Shown: positions 9,146 through 18,616 of the stretch, in pieces
Position numbering within the stretch: the stretch's first letter is position 1
How the letters are laid out: each line of letters opens with the position of its first letter
From: Adhaeribacter rhizoryzae
Lineage (GTDB): Bacteria; Bacteroidota; Bacteroidia; Cytophagales; Hymenobacteraceae
Length of the DNA stretch: 64,000 bases
Direction: 5' to 3'
Assembly: GCF_008629685.1 (NCBI RefSeq)
Contig: NZ_VWSF01000008.1
Coordinates: forward strand, 176,842-240,841
Position numbers and translations under genes: made by a program
The notes under the pieces: model-generated
What the model saw: the letters and a program-made list of their open reading frames with translations, nothing else
Told to the model about the DNA's origin: nothing
Database searches by the model: none

Positions 9146-10060
9146 ATGGAAAAAAATTACTGGCCCGAATTATTTTTTGAAGATGCAAAGGAAACTTACC
9201 AGACTATTCATCTGTGGACCCAGATAGCTGGTAAAATAAAATTAAGTAAAATGCCCTGGATTAACCATTCCTGGCATGTTACCTTATCCGTTTACCCTTC
9301 TGGCTTAACCACCGGCAACATACCCGACCAGCAGCAATATTTTCAGATTAACTTTGATTTTATTAAACATCAGTTACAAATTGTTACCAGCAGCGGCGCC
9401 GAAAAAACTTTTGCCCTTGCTAATTTATCGGTTGCCGCCTGTTACCGAAATTTGCTGGGAGCCCTGCAGGAACTAGGCATCGAAGTTAGTATTAATAAAG
9501 TGCCTAATGAACTGGTAGACCCTATTCCCTTTCATCAGGATGAACAGCATCATACTTACCAGCCGTTGCATGCGGCTAATTTACACGGGGCCCTATTACG
9601 CTCCAACGAAGTGTTAAATCGGTTTCGGGCCGAATTTATTGGCAAGTGCAGTCCCGTTCATTTCTTCTGGGGTAGTTTCGATTTGGCTGTCTCCCGTTTT
9701 TCCGGCCGCAAAGCGCCGGCGCATCCGGGTGGCGTGCCTAATCTGCCAGATTGGGTGGCGCGGGAAGCTTACTCCCATGAAGTAAGCAGTTGTGGTTTTT
9801 GGCCAGGCAACGAAGCCGTACCTTATGCCGCGTTTTACAGCTATATTTATCCGGAACCACCCGGCTACAAAAGTTTTCCAATCAAGCCTTCATCCGGATT
9901 TTACCATAAAGATTTGGGCGAATTTATTCTTCCGTATAAAGAAGTGCAGCAAGCTGCCAATCCCACCCATACCTTATTGGATTTTCTGCAAAGCACCTAC
10001 GAAGCGGCTGCCGAAACGGCAAACTGGGATCGGGAAAGTTTAGAAAAAACAAAGGAATAA
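9146..10060 (+). CDS. DUF5996 family protein
   Basis: I recognise the family by the opening WPELFFEDAKETYQTIHLWTQI, the block WINHSWHVTLSVYPSGLTTG, the loop SPVHFFWGSFDLAVSRFSGR, and the end segment SCGFWPGNEAVPYAAFYSYI. No signal peptide is seen, so it is cytoplasmic. The conserved His, Trp and Ser/Arg residues suggest an enzyme, but no activity is known to me. The gene is followed within 30 bases by the HAD phosphatase gene, so the two are probably transcribed together. Confidence 0.85.
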   Translation: MEKNYWPELFFEDAKETYQTIHLWTQIAGKIKLSKMPWINHSWHVTLSVYPSGLTTGNIPDQQQYFQINFDFIKHQLQIVTSSGAEKTFALANLSVAACYRNLLGALQELGIEVSINKVPNELVDPIPFHQDEQHHTYQPLHAANLHGALLRSNEVLNRFRAEFIGKCSPVHFFWGSFDLAVSRFSGRKAPAHPGGVPNLPDWVAREAYSHEVSSCGFWPGNEAVPYAAFYSYIYPEPPGYKSFPIKPSSGFYHKDLGEFILPYKEVQQAANPTHTLLDFLQSTYEAAAETANWDRESLEKTKE

Positions 10061-10087
10061 AGTTTGCCGGGTCAAGAATCAGAAAAG

Positions 10088-10708
10088 ATGAGCAAGAAAG
10101 CCCTAATTTTAGATTTAGATAATACCATTTACCCTGTGTCGTCAATCGGCGAGACATTATTTAAGTCATTATTCGAACTGATTAGGCAGAGCGGTGAATA
10201 TTCCGGTGACTTTGAAGAAATCAGGCAGGAAATTATGCGGACGCCCTTTCAGAAAGTAGCTGCCGATTTTAAGTTTAGTAGTCAGTTAACTGCAGCAGGC
10301 ACCGAATTATTACAAGATCTGACGTACGATAAACCGATGTTGGCTTTTGAAGATTACGCAGCCATAAAAAATATACCCTGTACAAAGTTTTTGGTAACCA
10401 CCGGTTTTACCAAGCTGCAGCGAAGTAAAGTAGAACAACTCGGTATAGAAAAAGACTTTGCCGAAATTCACATCGTCGACCCCCGGACATCAAACAAAAC
10501 GAAGAAAGATATTTTTCAGGATATATTAAACAGGTATGGATACAATCAGGCCGATGTACTGGTGGTAGGGGATGACCTGAATTCCGAAATAAAAGCGGCA
10601 GCTGAATTAGGCATTGATACCGTGTTATATGATAAATTGAATTTCAATCCGAATATTACTTCGCCAAGTAAAATATCTGATTTCAGGCAGCTCAAAGATT
10701 TTGTTTAA
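10088..10708 (+). CDS. HAD-superfamily phosphatase (pyrimidine 5'-nucleotidase/PGP-like)
   Basis: This is a cytoplasmic haloacid-dehalogenase-type phosphatase. Motif I is DLDNTIYP near the N terminus (nucleophile and acid aspartates), motif II is LVTTG, and motif IV is VVGDDLNSEIKAAAELG. The frame is open upstream to a TTG at 10064, but the ATG at 10088 starts the canonical beta strand and is preceded by a purine-rich AGAAAAG, so I chose it. The substrate cannot be told from sequence; the cap region is small. It probably shares a transcript with the DUF5996 gene. Confidence 0.85.
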   Translation: MSKKALILDLDNTIYPVSSIGETLFKSLFELIRQSGEYSGDFEEIRQEIMRTPFQKVAADFKFSSQLTAAGTELLQDLTYDKPMLAFEDYAAIKNIPCTKFLVTTGFTKLQRSKVEQLGIEKDFAEIHIVDPRTSNKTKKDIFQDILNRYGYNQADVLVVGDDLNSEIKAAAELGIDTVLYDKLNFNPNITSPSKISDFRQLKDFV

Positions 10709-10759
10709 CAGGGAAACAATTTATTAAATAAAATTCGGTAAAATATAAAAGCATAAGCC

Positions 10760-10780
10760 AGAGCGAAAGGCTCTTTATTA
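10760..10780 (+). terminator. Weak hairpin after the HAD gene
   Basis: A five-base stem (AGAGC/GCTCT) with a five-base loop is followed by TTATTATTT. It is too short to be certain. Confidence 0.3.
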
Positions 10781-10792
10781 TTTATCCATCTC

Positions 10793-12856
10793 ATGATTAA
10801 AAACCAATTCCTTCGGCCAGTAAAAAACTGGTTTTTATTGTGCCTTTTCATAACCAGTTACCTGTCCCTGGCTGCTCAAAGCCTGGATGCTGAATTACAA
10901 AATAACACTAGTTACCAGTTGCTGATAAAATCGCCGGGTAACCTAGCCGAAATATTTAATCTGAAAGCTGCTGCCGGGCAAAACCAATTGCAGGCCGACA
11001 AAAATATGCCGGTGCGCATTAACCGGGAAATTAAGGTTGTAGACGGAGGGGCAGAGTTAAATTTAACCGTAGAAGCTTTGGCTGATACTTATTTTAGTTT
11101 GCAGGGTAAATTCCAAGCGCAGGGCTTTAGTTACGATACTTCGTATACTTTTTTGCCGGGATTTTGGTACCGTAAAAATTTACGGTCGCCGGATAAAGCG
11201 CCTTCGGTAAGGGTAAGCAAAAACTGGATAGTGCGGGAAGACCGGCTAAGTGCGCCTTTGGCCGGAATATTTGACCGGGAAAAGCAAATGAGCTACTCGC
11301 TGGCCCGCCTGGATAAGGTAGACGAAATTGCCCTTGCGCCGCTGAACCAGGGCGAAGTAATATTAAGTGGCCGCACAGAACTGGGTGCCGTAGGATTTGG
11401 CGAAGAAAACGGGCAGCCTTACCTGGCTTTTGCTTATCCGTACCAGGAAGCACCGCACACTTATTATCGTAAACTTACTTTAGGGCCGCCAGTTACAACT
11501 TTTTTATCGCTGAAAAAAGGAGAGCGGGTTACCTTGCGTTACCGCCTGATGAAGTTTGCTGCCACCGATTACGCCGACTACATGCGCCAAATCTGGACCC
11601 GGTCTTACGATCTATATCAGCCCAAACCCGTTGCAGAAAATAAATTTTCGGATACAGAAGTAAAAAATATTCTGGCCAAATTTTACAAGCAGTCGTTCGT
11701 GACGGCGGGTAACTTAAAAGGTTTTTCAGGAATTCATTTGCAAACGCATGTGGTAGAGAAAAGGCCGGTGCTGGAAGTTGGCTTTATTGGTCGGGTGCTG
11801 CTGAATGCTTTTAATGCCCTGGAACACGGCGAGCAACACCAGGACCAGGATTTGGAAAACATGGCTTACGACGTAATGAATAGCTACGAGCAAAACGGCT
11901 TTGCCCCAACCGGATTTTTCCGGGAGGTAGTAAATGCCGAAAAAAATACCGAAGCTACCACTTATTCTATCCGGCGGCAGTCGGAGGGCGTGTACGCGAC
12001 TTTGCTGTACCTCGATTACGAGAAGCGCAAAGGGCGGCATCATAAAGTGTGGGAAGATAAAATCCGGCGGTTACTGGATATTATGCTGCAGTTGCAGGCC
12101 CGGGATGGTAGTTTCCCGCGTAAGTTTAAAGGCGATCGGCAACTCGTAGATGCTACCGGCGGCAGCTCGCCATCGGCGGTTTTGCCTTTGGTAATGGGCT
12201 TTAAATATTTCGGCGATACCAATTACCTGAACGCGGCCCGTAAGGTGATAGATTACCAGGAACGGGAAATTATTTCGAAGTCTGATTATTTTTCGTCTAC
12301 GCTCGATGCAGATTGCGAAGACAAAGAAGCTTCGTTGTATGCGGCTACCGCGCTGTATTACATGGCCATGGTTACCAAAGGCAAGGAGCAGGAACGCTAC
12401 GTAAATCTGGCCCGTCAGGCTGCTTATTTCACCTTATCGTGGTATTACCTCTGGGATGTGCCTTTTGCACCGGGTCAGATGCTGGGCGATGTTGGTTTAA
12501 AAAGCCGCGGCTGGGGCAATGTATCCGTAGAAAATAACCACATAGATGTTTTTATTTTCGAGTTTGATGAAGTACTCAAATGGCTGGCCCAGGAAACCAA
12601 AGAACAGCGTTTTACCGATTTTGCTAACGTTATCCGGACTTCGATGCGCGAACAATTATTACCTTACCAGGGCCACATGGTGGGCATTGCCAAAGAAGGT
12701 TATTACCCCGAAGTAGTGCAGCACACGCAATGGGATTACGGCCATTTTGGTAAAGGATTTTATAACCTGCACTTCGCACCCGGCTGGACCGTCGCTTCTA
12801 TCTGGGAACTCCTCACCGATGAACGTGCTAAGACTTATTTAACCCGGAAGCGTTAA
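10793..12856 (+). CDS. Secreted protein with a six-hairpin (alpha/alpha-barrel) catalytic-like domain, family not recognised
   Basis: A signal peptide (hydrophobic stretch LLCLFITSYLSLAAQ) leads to about 270 residues of beta-rich sequence. From about residue 280 the protein is helical with a repeated pattern typical of (alpha/alpha)6 barrels: GFIGRVLLNAFNALEHG, GVYATLLYLDYEKRKGRHH, LDIMLQLQARDGSFPRKF, ASLYAATALYYMAMVTKG. Aromatic and acidic residues in DADCEDKEASLYAA and QWDYGHFGKGFYNLHFAPGW could line an active site. I do not recognise a named glycoside hydrolase or lyase family. The position after GH43 and GH2 genes supports a role in glycan breakdown, but that is inference. Confidence 0.75.
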   Translation: MIKNQFLRPVKNWFLLCLFITSYLSLAAQSLDAELQNNTSYQLLIKSPGNLAEIFNLKAAAGQNQLQADKNMPVRINREIKVVDGGAELNLTVEALADTYFSLQGKFQAQGFSYDTSYTFLPGFWYRKNLRSPDKAPSVRVSKNWIVREDRLSAPLAGIFDREKQMSYSLARLDKVDEIALAPLNQGEVILSGRTELGAVGFGEENGQPYLAFAYPYQEAPHTYYRKLTLGPPVTTFLSLKKGERVTLRYRLMKFAATDYADYMRQIWTRSYDLYQPKPVAENKFSDTEVKNILAKFYKQSFVTAGNLKGFSGIHLQTHVVEKRPVLEVGFIGRVLLNAFNALEHGEQHQDQDLENMAYDVMNSYEQNGFAPTGFFREVVNAEKNTEATTYSIRRQSEGVYATLLYLDYEKRKGRHHKVWEDKIRRLLDIMLQLQARDGSFPRKFKGDRQLVDATGGSSPSAVLPLVMGFKYFGDTNYLNAARKVIDYQEREIISKSDYFSSTLDADCEDKEASLYAATALYYMAMVTKGKEQERYVNLARQAAYFTLSWYYLWDVPFAPGQMLGDVGLKSRGWGNVSVENNHIDVFIFEFDEVLKWLAQETKEQRFTDFANVIRTSMREQLLPYQGHMVGIAKEGYYPEVVQHTQWDYGHFGKGFYNLHFAPGWTVASIWELLTDERAKTYLTRKR

Positions 12857-12926
12857 GCGGCTTGATTTGATACTGCTTTAACACAAACAAAGCCCCGGAG
12901 CAAATTAGAATAAAAATTATAACAAC

Positions 12927-12960
12927 AAAAAGGCTGTTTCTACTTGAAACAGCCTTTTTT
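12927..12960. terminator. Bidirectional terminator between convergent genes
   Basis: A 14-bp perfect stem (AAAAAGGCTGTTTC with GAAACAGCCTTTTT) and a five-base loop lie between the plus-strand alpha/alpha-barrel gene and the minus-strand isomerase gene. A-rich and T-rich flanks would serve both directions. Confidence 0.9.
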
Positions 12961-12983
12961 ATTGTATTTAGGCAGAACTTAAA

Positions 12984-13940
12984 TTATGCCATTTCTTGCT
13001 GAATGCGATCGAGTAAGGCTTTTGTAGCCCGAATACCTTCTTCTTCGCCCAGGCGCGAACCTTCGTATTCAATGCCCACAATGCCTTTCCAGCCGGCAGC
13101 TTTAATCATTTTAAACATGCGCTGGTAGTCGGTGCCGGTTTCGTTGCCGCTGGCGTCAAAATCATGCGACTTGGCACTAATACCTTTGGCGTATGGCAAT
13201 AATTCCTGCACGCCTTTGTACCGGTCGTAAGTTTCGGTTTGGCTAATCCGGAAGTTACCAAAATCGGGCAGTGTGCCGCAATATTTGTTGTTTACGCCCT
13301 TCATCACACCCGCCAGCCAGGCACCGTTAGAAGAGTAACCGCCGTGGTTTTCTACAATTACATTAATCTTATTTTTCTGGCCGTATTCCGACAACTTACT
13401 TAAGCCTTCAATGGCGGCTTTCTGCACTTCTTCCATGGTACCGCGGCCCGCCGCATTTACCCGGATGGTTTTGCAACCTAAATATTTTGCGGCATCAATC
13501 CATTTATAATGATTTTCTACGGCTTGCATCCGTTTAGCGGCATCCATATCGCCCAGGTTGCCTTCACCGTCTACCATTATTAAGTGGTTGGTAATGCCAT
13601 TATCGTCGGTACGCTTTTTCAGTTCTTTCAGGTAATTTGAGTCTTTTTCCTGCTTCTTAAAAAACGGGCTCACGTACTCCACAATAGAAATCCCAAATTC
13701 ATTTTTTGCTTTCAGCGGAAAATCCAGGTTATCGAGTTTGCCGGCAGACAATGTCTTGTGCAGCGACCACTGTGCCAAAGAAATCTGGAAGAAAGGTTTT
13801 TTGGCCAGCGCCGCTCCGGTTTCTGCCAGGCCACTTGCTTCGGCCGAACTCAGCGTTAAGCCGGGTACCGAAGTAAGAAAGCTGTAGCTGGCAGCGGCCA
13901 GCCCTAATTTTTTTAAAAAGTCGCGACGGTTAGCATCCAT
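12984..13940 (-). CDS. Tat-leader sugar phosphate isomerase/epimerase-type TIM barrel
   Basis: This belongs to the xylose isomerase-like / AP endonuclease 2 superfamily. The leader [19 protein letters not shown] carries a twin-arginine-type motif, predicting export to the periplasm in folded form. The barrel starts at [16 protein letters not shown]. Probable metal ligands are visible in the usual order: Glu in VIVENHGG, Asp in TLPDFGN, His in SAKSHDFD and Glu in VGIEYEGS. Exported members in Bacteroidota sit with Gfo/Idh/MocA proteins and are thought to act on oxidised (3-keto) sugars; that link is inference here. The gene is convergent with the preceding glycan genes and divergent from the FGE-fold/oxidoreductase pair. 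Confidence 0.85.
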   Translation of the reverse strand: MDANRRDFLKKLGLAAASYSFLTSVPGLTLSSAEASGLAETGAALAKKPFFQISLAQWSLHKTLSAGKLDNLDFPLKAKNEFGISIVEYVSPFFKKQEKDSNYLKELKKRTDDNGITNHLIMVDGEGNLGDMDAAKRMQAVENHYKWIDAAKYLGCKTIRVNAAGRGTMEEVQKAAIEGLSKLSEYGQKNKINVIVENHGGYSSNGAWLAGVMKGVNNKYCGTLPDFGNFRISQTETYDRYKGVQELLPYAKGISAKSHDFDASGNETGTDYQRMFKMIKAAGWKGIVGIEYEGSRLGEEEGIRATKALLDRIQQEMA

Positions 13941-14174
13941 AAAATTTAAATAATGTAAATAATTAAAATTTAATAAAGTTGAATAGGCAGCAGCCTGTAT
14001 TTTTAATATTTATCAAAAATATACCGGATTAGCCTGGTTTATCGTGAATATAAGTATTCAATATTTCAAATGTAATAAAACTGCCAGATAAAAAAGTAAT
14101 CTTTTTGTGATTTTGACAATAATTTATTTAAATTTGAAATTATTAAAATTAATACAGCGTAGTTTAAGTACAGT

Positions 14175-15203
14175 ATGATTCATAACGCGGGGCAACGTAG
14201 TATAAAAAAAGGAATAATTGCTTTCTTAAGTCTTTTTATACTAGGAGCCGCTCAGGTAAAAAATACACCGGCCAACGATACGCCGGGTTTTGAAAAATAT
14301 ACCGAACAAATACCCGGCACCAATGTTTCTTTTAGCCTGGTACCTATTGCCGGGGGCGAGTTTTTGATGGGCAGCCCGGCTGCCGAGGCCAAACGTAAAC
14401 CTGACGAAGGTCCGCAGCATAAAGTTAAAGTGGAGCCTTTCTGGATGGGCACCCACGAAGTTACCTGGGACGAATTTGAAATATTTGTTTACCGCGAACT
14501 CGAAAAACAATCGATGAGTGCTTCCTCGGCCACGGGCAAAACCGGTTCCGATGCTGTTTCGCGGCCCAGCCCACCTTACCTCGACATGACTTTTGGCATG
14601 GGTAAAAATGGTTTCCCGGCCATTAACATGACCCAGTTTGCCGCCTTAACTTATTGCAAATGGCTTACTGCTAAAACCGGTCATTTTTACCGCCTGCCCA
14701 CCGAAGCTGAATGGGAATACGCCTGCCGCGCCGGTTCTACTACTGCCTATGCCTTCGGCAATGATGCTGGTAAAATAGATGAATACGCCTGGCATTACAA
14801 CAACAGCAATGCCGGTACCAAAAAAGTAGGAAGCAAAAAGCCAAATGCCTGGGGCTTGTACGATATGCACGGCAACGTAGCCGAGTGGACGATGGACCAG
14901 TACGACCCAAATTATTACGCTCAGTTTACCAAAGGCACCACTGCTAATCCGTGGCTGAAGCCTACCAAACTGTATGCCCACAGCTTACGCGGCGGCTCCT
15001 GGGACGATGACCCCGACGCCTTACGCAGTGCTGCCCGGCAATTTTCCAAACCCGTTTGGAAACAACGCGACCCCCAAATGCCCAAAAGCCAGTGGTGGTT
15101 TACCGATGCGCCATTTATTGGTTTCCGGGTAGTACGCCCTCTGAAGCAACCTTCGCCGGAAGAAATTGCCAAATATTGGTCAGAACCCATTAAAGATATT
15201 TAA
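14175..15203 (+). CDS. Formylglycine-generating-enzyme-fold (SUMF1) protein
   Basis: An exported protein with an FGE-sulfatase domain. Recognisable blocks are LVPIAGGEFLMGSPAAEA, GTHEVTWDEF, YRLPTEAEWEYACRAGSTTAYAFG, GLYDMHGNVAEWTMD, LRGGSWDDDPDALRSAARQ and FIGFRVVRP. The C-terminal region has Ala where genuine formylglycine-generating enzymes carry the redox cysteine pair, so it is unlikely to activate sulfatases; no sulfatase gene is nearby. The N terminus has a hydrophobic stretch (GIIAFLSLFILGAAQ) after a basic segment, giving a signal peptide or anchor. It is followed 45 bases later by the Gfo/Idh/MocA gene and is probably co-transcribed. Confidence 0.85.
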   Translation: MIHNAGQRSIKKGIIAFLSLFILGAAQVKNTPANDTPGFEKYTEQIPGTNVSFSLVPIAGGEFLMGSPAAEAKRKPDEGPQHKVKVEPFWMGTHEVTWDEFEIFVYRELEKQSMSASSATGKTGSDAVSRPSPPYLDMTFGMGKNGFPAINMTQFAALTYCKWLTAKTGHFYRLPTEAEWEYACRAGSTTAYAFGNDAGKIDEYAWHYNNSNAGTKKVGSKKPNAWGLYDMHGNVAEWTMDQYDPNYYAQFTKGTTANPWLKPTKLYAHSLRGGSWDDDPDALRSAARQFSKPVWKQRDPQMPKSQWWFTDAPFIGFRVVRPLKQPSPEEIAKYWSEPIKDI

Positions 15204-15248
15204 AATATTAACCACCATAAATTTTTATTTCACCCAAACAAAAAGAGC

Positions 15249-16607
15249 ATGAGCGAGAATAATTACAACGACAAAGCATTTAACAACGGCGGCTTCTCCC
15301 GCCGGGATTTTGTAAAGGGATCCGCTGCCCTGTTGGGTGGGGCTTTGGTTAGCCAGATACCCTTTAGCGCCAGTGCCGGGGCTTACGTTGCCGGCAGCGA
15401 TACCCTGAAAGTAGCCGTTATTGGCTGCGGTGGTCGGGGTACGGGAGCGGCCATTCAGGCGCTTAGTACTAAAGGTAATGTAAAACTCGTAGCCATGGCC
15501 GATGCTTTCCGCGATCGCCTCGACGACAGTTATACCAATATTCAGAAGAAATTTGAAGGTGACAAAAAGCGGGTAGATGTACCCGAAAAAAATAAATTTG
15601 TTGGGTTTGATGGCTATAAAAAAGCCATTGCCTTAGCCGATGTGGTTATTCTGGCCACACCGCCGGGTTTTCGCCCGATTCATTTTGAAGAAGCGGTAAA
15701 AGCCGGTAAGCACGTTTTTATGGAAAAACCGGTAGCCACTGATGCGCCGGGTGTCCGCCGGGTACTAGCGGCCGCTGAAGAAGCCAAAAAGAAAAACCTG
15801 AAAGTGGTTATGGGTTTACAGCGCCGCTACCAGAACGCTTACCTCGAAACCATTAAACGTATTAACGATGGCATGATCGGTGACGTGGTAGCTGCACAGG
15901 CTTACTGGCATAATGCCGGGGTTTGGGTACGTCCGCGTCAGGCTGGCCAAACCGAAATGGAATACCAAATGCGCAACTGGTATTATTTTAACTGGCTGTG
16001 CGGCGACCATATTAACGAACAGCACATTCACAACATAGACGTGGTAAACTGGGTGAAAAACGGTTATCCGGTAAGTGCTCAGGGTATGGGTGGCCGCCAG
16101 GTACGCAACGGCGTAGACCACGGCGAAATTTACGACCACCACTACGTAGAATATACCTACGCCGATGGTACCATCCTGAACAGCCAGTGCCGTCATATAC
16201 CCAATACCATGAACCGGGTAGAAGAAACCTTTGCGGGTTCTAAAGGCCGGGTTGTGCTGTCCGGCGATGGCAAAGGTATTATTACCGACCTGAGCGGTAA
16301 AGTCCTGTACAACCACCGTGGCAAAGACGATCCGAATCCGTACCAAACCGAGCACGACATTTTATTTGCCGCTATTCGGGAAAATAAGCCTTACAACAAC
16401 GCCGAAATTGCTGCCAAGAGTACTATGACTGCTATTATGGGCCGCATGGCTACCTATTCTGGTCAGGTAATTAATTGGGACGAAGCGCTGAATTCCGAAA
16501 TCAGCATTATGCCAAAGACTTTTGCCTTTGATGCCGAAACCCCAACCAAACCCGATGCCAACGGCCGTTACCCAATTCCAACTCCGGGTGTTACCAAAGT
16601 AGTTTAA
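15249..16607 (+). CDS. Tat-leader Gfo/Idh/MocA-family oxidoreductase
   Basis: This is an NAD(P)-dependent sugar or cyclitol dehydrogenase-like protein. The leader has the twin-arginine-type motif FSRRDFVKG followed by an Ala/Leu-rich stretch, so export to the periplasm is predicted. The Rossmann motif is VAVIGCGGRGTG (about residues 56-66) and the family EKP motif is at Glu159-Lys160-Pro161 (HVFMEKPVATD). The C-terminal alpha/beta domain carries DHINEQHIHNIDVVNWV, with the histidines and aspartate expected near the sugar. It lies 45 bases behind the FGE-fold gene and is closed by a strong terminator. It may interconvert or oxidise sugars together with the divergently encoded isomerase. Confidence 0.92.
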   Translation: MSENNYNDKAFNNGGFSRRDFVKGSAALLGGALVSQIPFSASAGAYVAGSDTLKVAVIGCGGRGTGAAIQALSTKGNVKLVAMADAFRDRLDDSYTNIQKKFEGDKKRVDVPEKNKFVGFDGYKKAIALADVVILATPPGFRPIHFEEAVKAGKHVFMEKPVATDAPGVRRVLAAAEEAKKKNLKVVMGLQRRYQNAYLETIKRINDGMIGDVVAAQAYWHNAGVWVRPRQAGQTEMEYQMRNWYYFNWLCGDHINEQHIHNIDVVNWVKNGYPVSAQGMGGRQVRNGVDHGEIYDHHYVEYTYADGTILNSQCRHIPNTMNRVEETFAGSKGRVVLSGDGKGIITDLSGKVLYNHRGKDDPNPYQTEHDILFAAIRENKPYNNAEIAAKSTMTAIMGRMATYSGQVINWDEALNSEISIMPKTFAFDAETPTKPDANGRYPIPTPGVTKVV

Positions 16608-16622
16608 TAATATTTGATCTTA

Positions 16623-16666
16623 AATAAGAAAGCCCTCCTGGTACTATCAGGAGGGCTTTCTTATTT
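16623..16666 (+). terminator. Strong rho-independent terminator
   Basis: An 18-bp perfect inverted repeat (central GCCCTCCTG with CAGGAGGGC) has an eight-base loop and a TTTCTTATTT tail. It lies 15 bases after the oxidoreductase stop codon. Confidence 0.92.
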
Positions 16667-16737
16667 GGTATTTATTCATAATGCCCGATAGAAATTATAC
16701 TACTATCAAATATCAACTACGCTTTATAACGAGTTTT

Positions 16738-16790
16738 GTCATCCTGAGCTTACATTATTGTGGTCATCCTGAGCTTTTCGAAGGAACTAT
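16738..16790. repeat. Dispersed repeat with GTCATCCTGAGC motif (family B)
   Basis: Two adjacent copies of a GTCATCCTGAGCTT unit (16738-16751 and 16763-16776) lead into TTTTCGAAGGAACTAT. The same string, including the preceding ACATTATTG, recurs at 49660-49697, and a related form flanks the element at 56132-56296. Confidence 0.75.
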
Positions 16791-16797
16791 CACAGCC

Positions 16798-16998
16798 TTA
16801 TAATACCAAATAGTAAATATTACCTTCCATAAAACGCAACTTTATTTTTGTCATCCTGAAAGGATCTTTTGGTTAGAAAATCAAGTAGGCAACTTACCCT
16901 TTGCCGATAGTTGCCTGTAAGCACATCTAAACAATAGATTTTTTCAAAATGACAGAGAGCGTATCTATGGAAAGCATTTTATACTATTTGGTATAATA
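16798..16998. repeat. Nested inverted-repeat element (family C, MITE-like)
   Basis: The outer arms 16799-16815 and 16982-16998 (TATAATACCAAATAGTA and its complement) match at 16 of 17 positions. Inner arms at 16849-16876 and 16927-16954 both begin TGTCAT when read inward. A diverged copy of the inner unit lies at 36023-36126. No coding sequence is inside, so it looks like a small non-autonomous element. Confidence 0.65.
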
Positions 16999-17055
16999 CC
17001 AGAATGAAATGATTGGTTGTGCTTATAAACAGCGCAAAGGTTGACCTCCCAACTC

Positions 17056-17112
17056 TGTCATTCAGGAAGAACCTATTTGGCAACCCACTAAATAGTTTCC
17101 TCCTGAATGACA
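17056..17112. repeat. Palindromic repeat, family A copy 1
   Basis: The left arm TGTCATTCAGGAAGAACCTA (17056 onward) and right arm ending TCCTCCTGAATGACA (17088-17112) form a long hairpin with a seven-base loop. Related copies are at 33629-33699 and 57061-57131, and a half copy at 28955-28977. Confidence 0.8.
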
Positions 17113-17157
17113 ACGTTGTTTTCCAAGTACTTAATTCTGTTCTTCATTCATTAAAAT

Positions 17158-18606
17158 CTAAGCCAATATACCTTTTACTACTTTTCCGGCTACATCTGTC
17201 AGGCGGTAGCGCCGGCCTTGGTGCTTAAATATTAGTTGTTCGTGATCGATGCCCATTAAATGCAGCATCGTGGCCTGGAAATCATGCACATGCACCGGGT
17301 TTCTTAAAATATTATACCCAAATTCATCGGTTTGGCCGTAGGTAAAGCCTTTTTTAACACCGGCACCGGCCATAAAAATGGTGAAACACCGCGGATGGTG
17401 GTCGCGGCCGTACATATCGGGGGTTAATTTGCCTTGCGAGTAATTGGTGCGGCCAAATTCCCCACCCCAGATTACCAAGGTATCTTCTAACAAACCCCGT
17501 TGCTTTAAATCTTTAATTAATGCCGCCGAAGGCTGATCTACAGATTTGGCCATGTGCCGGATATCGTTGGGCAAGTTGCCGTGCTGGTCCCAGCCCTGGT
17601 GGTAGAGTTGTACAAAGCGTACGTCTTTTTCGATGAGCCGACGGGCCAGCAGGCAGTTGGCGGCAAAGGTGCCAGGCTTGCGCGAATCTTCACCGTACAT
17701 GTTGTAAATATATTCCGGCTCGCGGCTGATATCTAACGTTTCGGGCACCGACGATTGCAACCGGTAAGCCATTTCGTATTGCGATATCCGGGAATTTATT
17801 TCTTCATCGTACACATGTTTGTATTGCGCTTCGTGCAATTTGGCCAAATGATCGAGTACCCGACGGCGGCTTACTTTATCCATGCCGTTGGGGTTGTTTA
17901 AATAATAAACCGGGTTGTCGCCGGACCGGAATATTACGCCCTGGTGCTCGGAAGGCAGAAAACCATTGCCCCACAACTTAGCATAAAGCGGCTGATCGCC
18001 TTCGCGGCCACGAGAGAGTAATACCACAAAAGCGGGTAAGTTCTGGTTTTCGCTGCCCAAGCCGTAGCTTAACCAAGAACCCATACTGGGCCGACCGGCT
18101 TGCTGGCTACCCGTCTGGAAAAAAGTAACGGCCGGGTCGTGGTTAATGGCTTCGGTAAACATTGATTTAATAAAGCACAGTTCATCGGCCACTTTGCCAA
18201 TGTGCGGCAATAATTCAGATAATTCCGCGCCGCTTTTGCCGTGCTTTTTAAAAGCAAACTTGCCCATTGCCAGCGGAAACGATTTTTGGTTTGAGGTCAT
18301 GCCGGTTAAGCGCTGGTTGCCCCGGATAGAGGCTGGCAGTTCCTGCCCGAACATTTCTTTCAGTTTAGGCTTGTAATCGAAAAGCTCCAGCTGCGACGGT
18401 GCGCCGCTCTGGAACAAATAAATTACCCGCTTAACTTTGGGCGCAAAATGCGGCAGTATGGGTTTCGGATTAGTATCTCCAAATAGTTGCTGCGGCAAAA
18501 GCGACGATAAAGCGGCCAAACCCACGCCGGCCAAGCTGGTGCGGGTCAGGAATTCGCGCCGGTTCATCTGCTTGGCAACTTCTCCGTGGTGGTGATGGTA
18601 ACACAT
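17158..18606 (-). CDS. DUF1501 protein with Tat leader
   Basis: A secreted protein of the DUF1501 family, which has an alkaline-phosphatase/sulfatase-like fold. The N terminus is a histidine-rich stretch ([13 protein letters not shown]) followed by the Tat-type motif [14 protein letters not shown]. Family blocks are [78 protein letters not shown] and [21 protein letters not shown]. An alternative start is the Met at residue 14 (18567), but the 10-base spacing to the upstream gene favours 18606. It is the last gene of the cytochrome/DUF1553/DUF1501 operon. Its activity is unknown; the genes are found together in planctomycetes and some Bacteroidota. Confidence 0.9.
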   Translation of the reverse strand: MCYHHHHGEVAKQMNRREFLTRTSLAGVGLAALSSLLPQQLFGDTNPKPILPHFAPKVKRVIYLFQSGAPSQLELFDYKPKLKEMFGQELPASIRGNQRLTGMTSNQKSFPLAMGKFAFKKHGKSGAELSELLPHIGKVADELCFIKSMFTEAINHDPAVTFFQTGSQQAGRPSMGSWLSYGLGSENQNLPAFVVLLSRGREGDQPLYAKLWGNGFLPSEHQGVIFRSGDNPVYYLNNPNGMDKVSRRRVLDHLAKLHEAQYKHVYDEEINSRISQYEMAYRLQSSVPETLDISREPEYIYNMYGEDSRKPGTFAANCLLARRLIEKDVRFVQLYHQGWDQHGNLPNDIRHMAKSVDQPSAALIKDLKQRGLLEDTLVIWGGEFGRTNYSQGKLTPDMYGRDHHPRCFTIFMAGAGVKKGFTYGQTDEFGYNILRNPVHVHDFQATMLHLMGIDHEQLIFKHQGRRYRLTDVAGKVVKGILA

Positions 18607-18616
18607 AGCTTAATAT

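Noticed and set aside
14175..15203. True formylglycine-generating enzyme that activates sulfatases
   Set aside because: The catalytic cysteines are missing and no sulfatase gene is in the window.
15816..16355. A 179-codon minus-strand frame inside the Gfo/Idh/MocA gene
   Set aside because: It is antisense to a well-supported gene and has a valine/tyrosine-rich, non-protein-like pattern.
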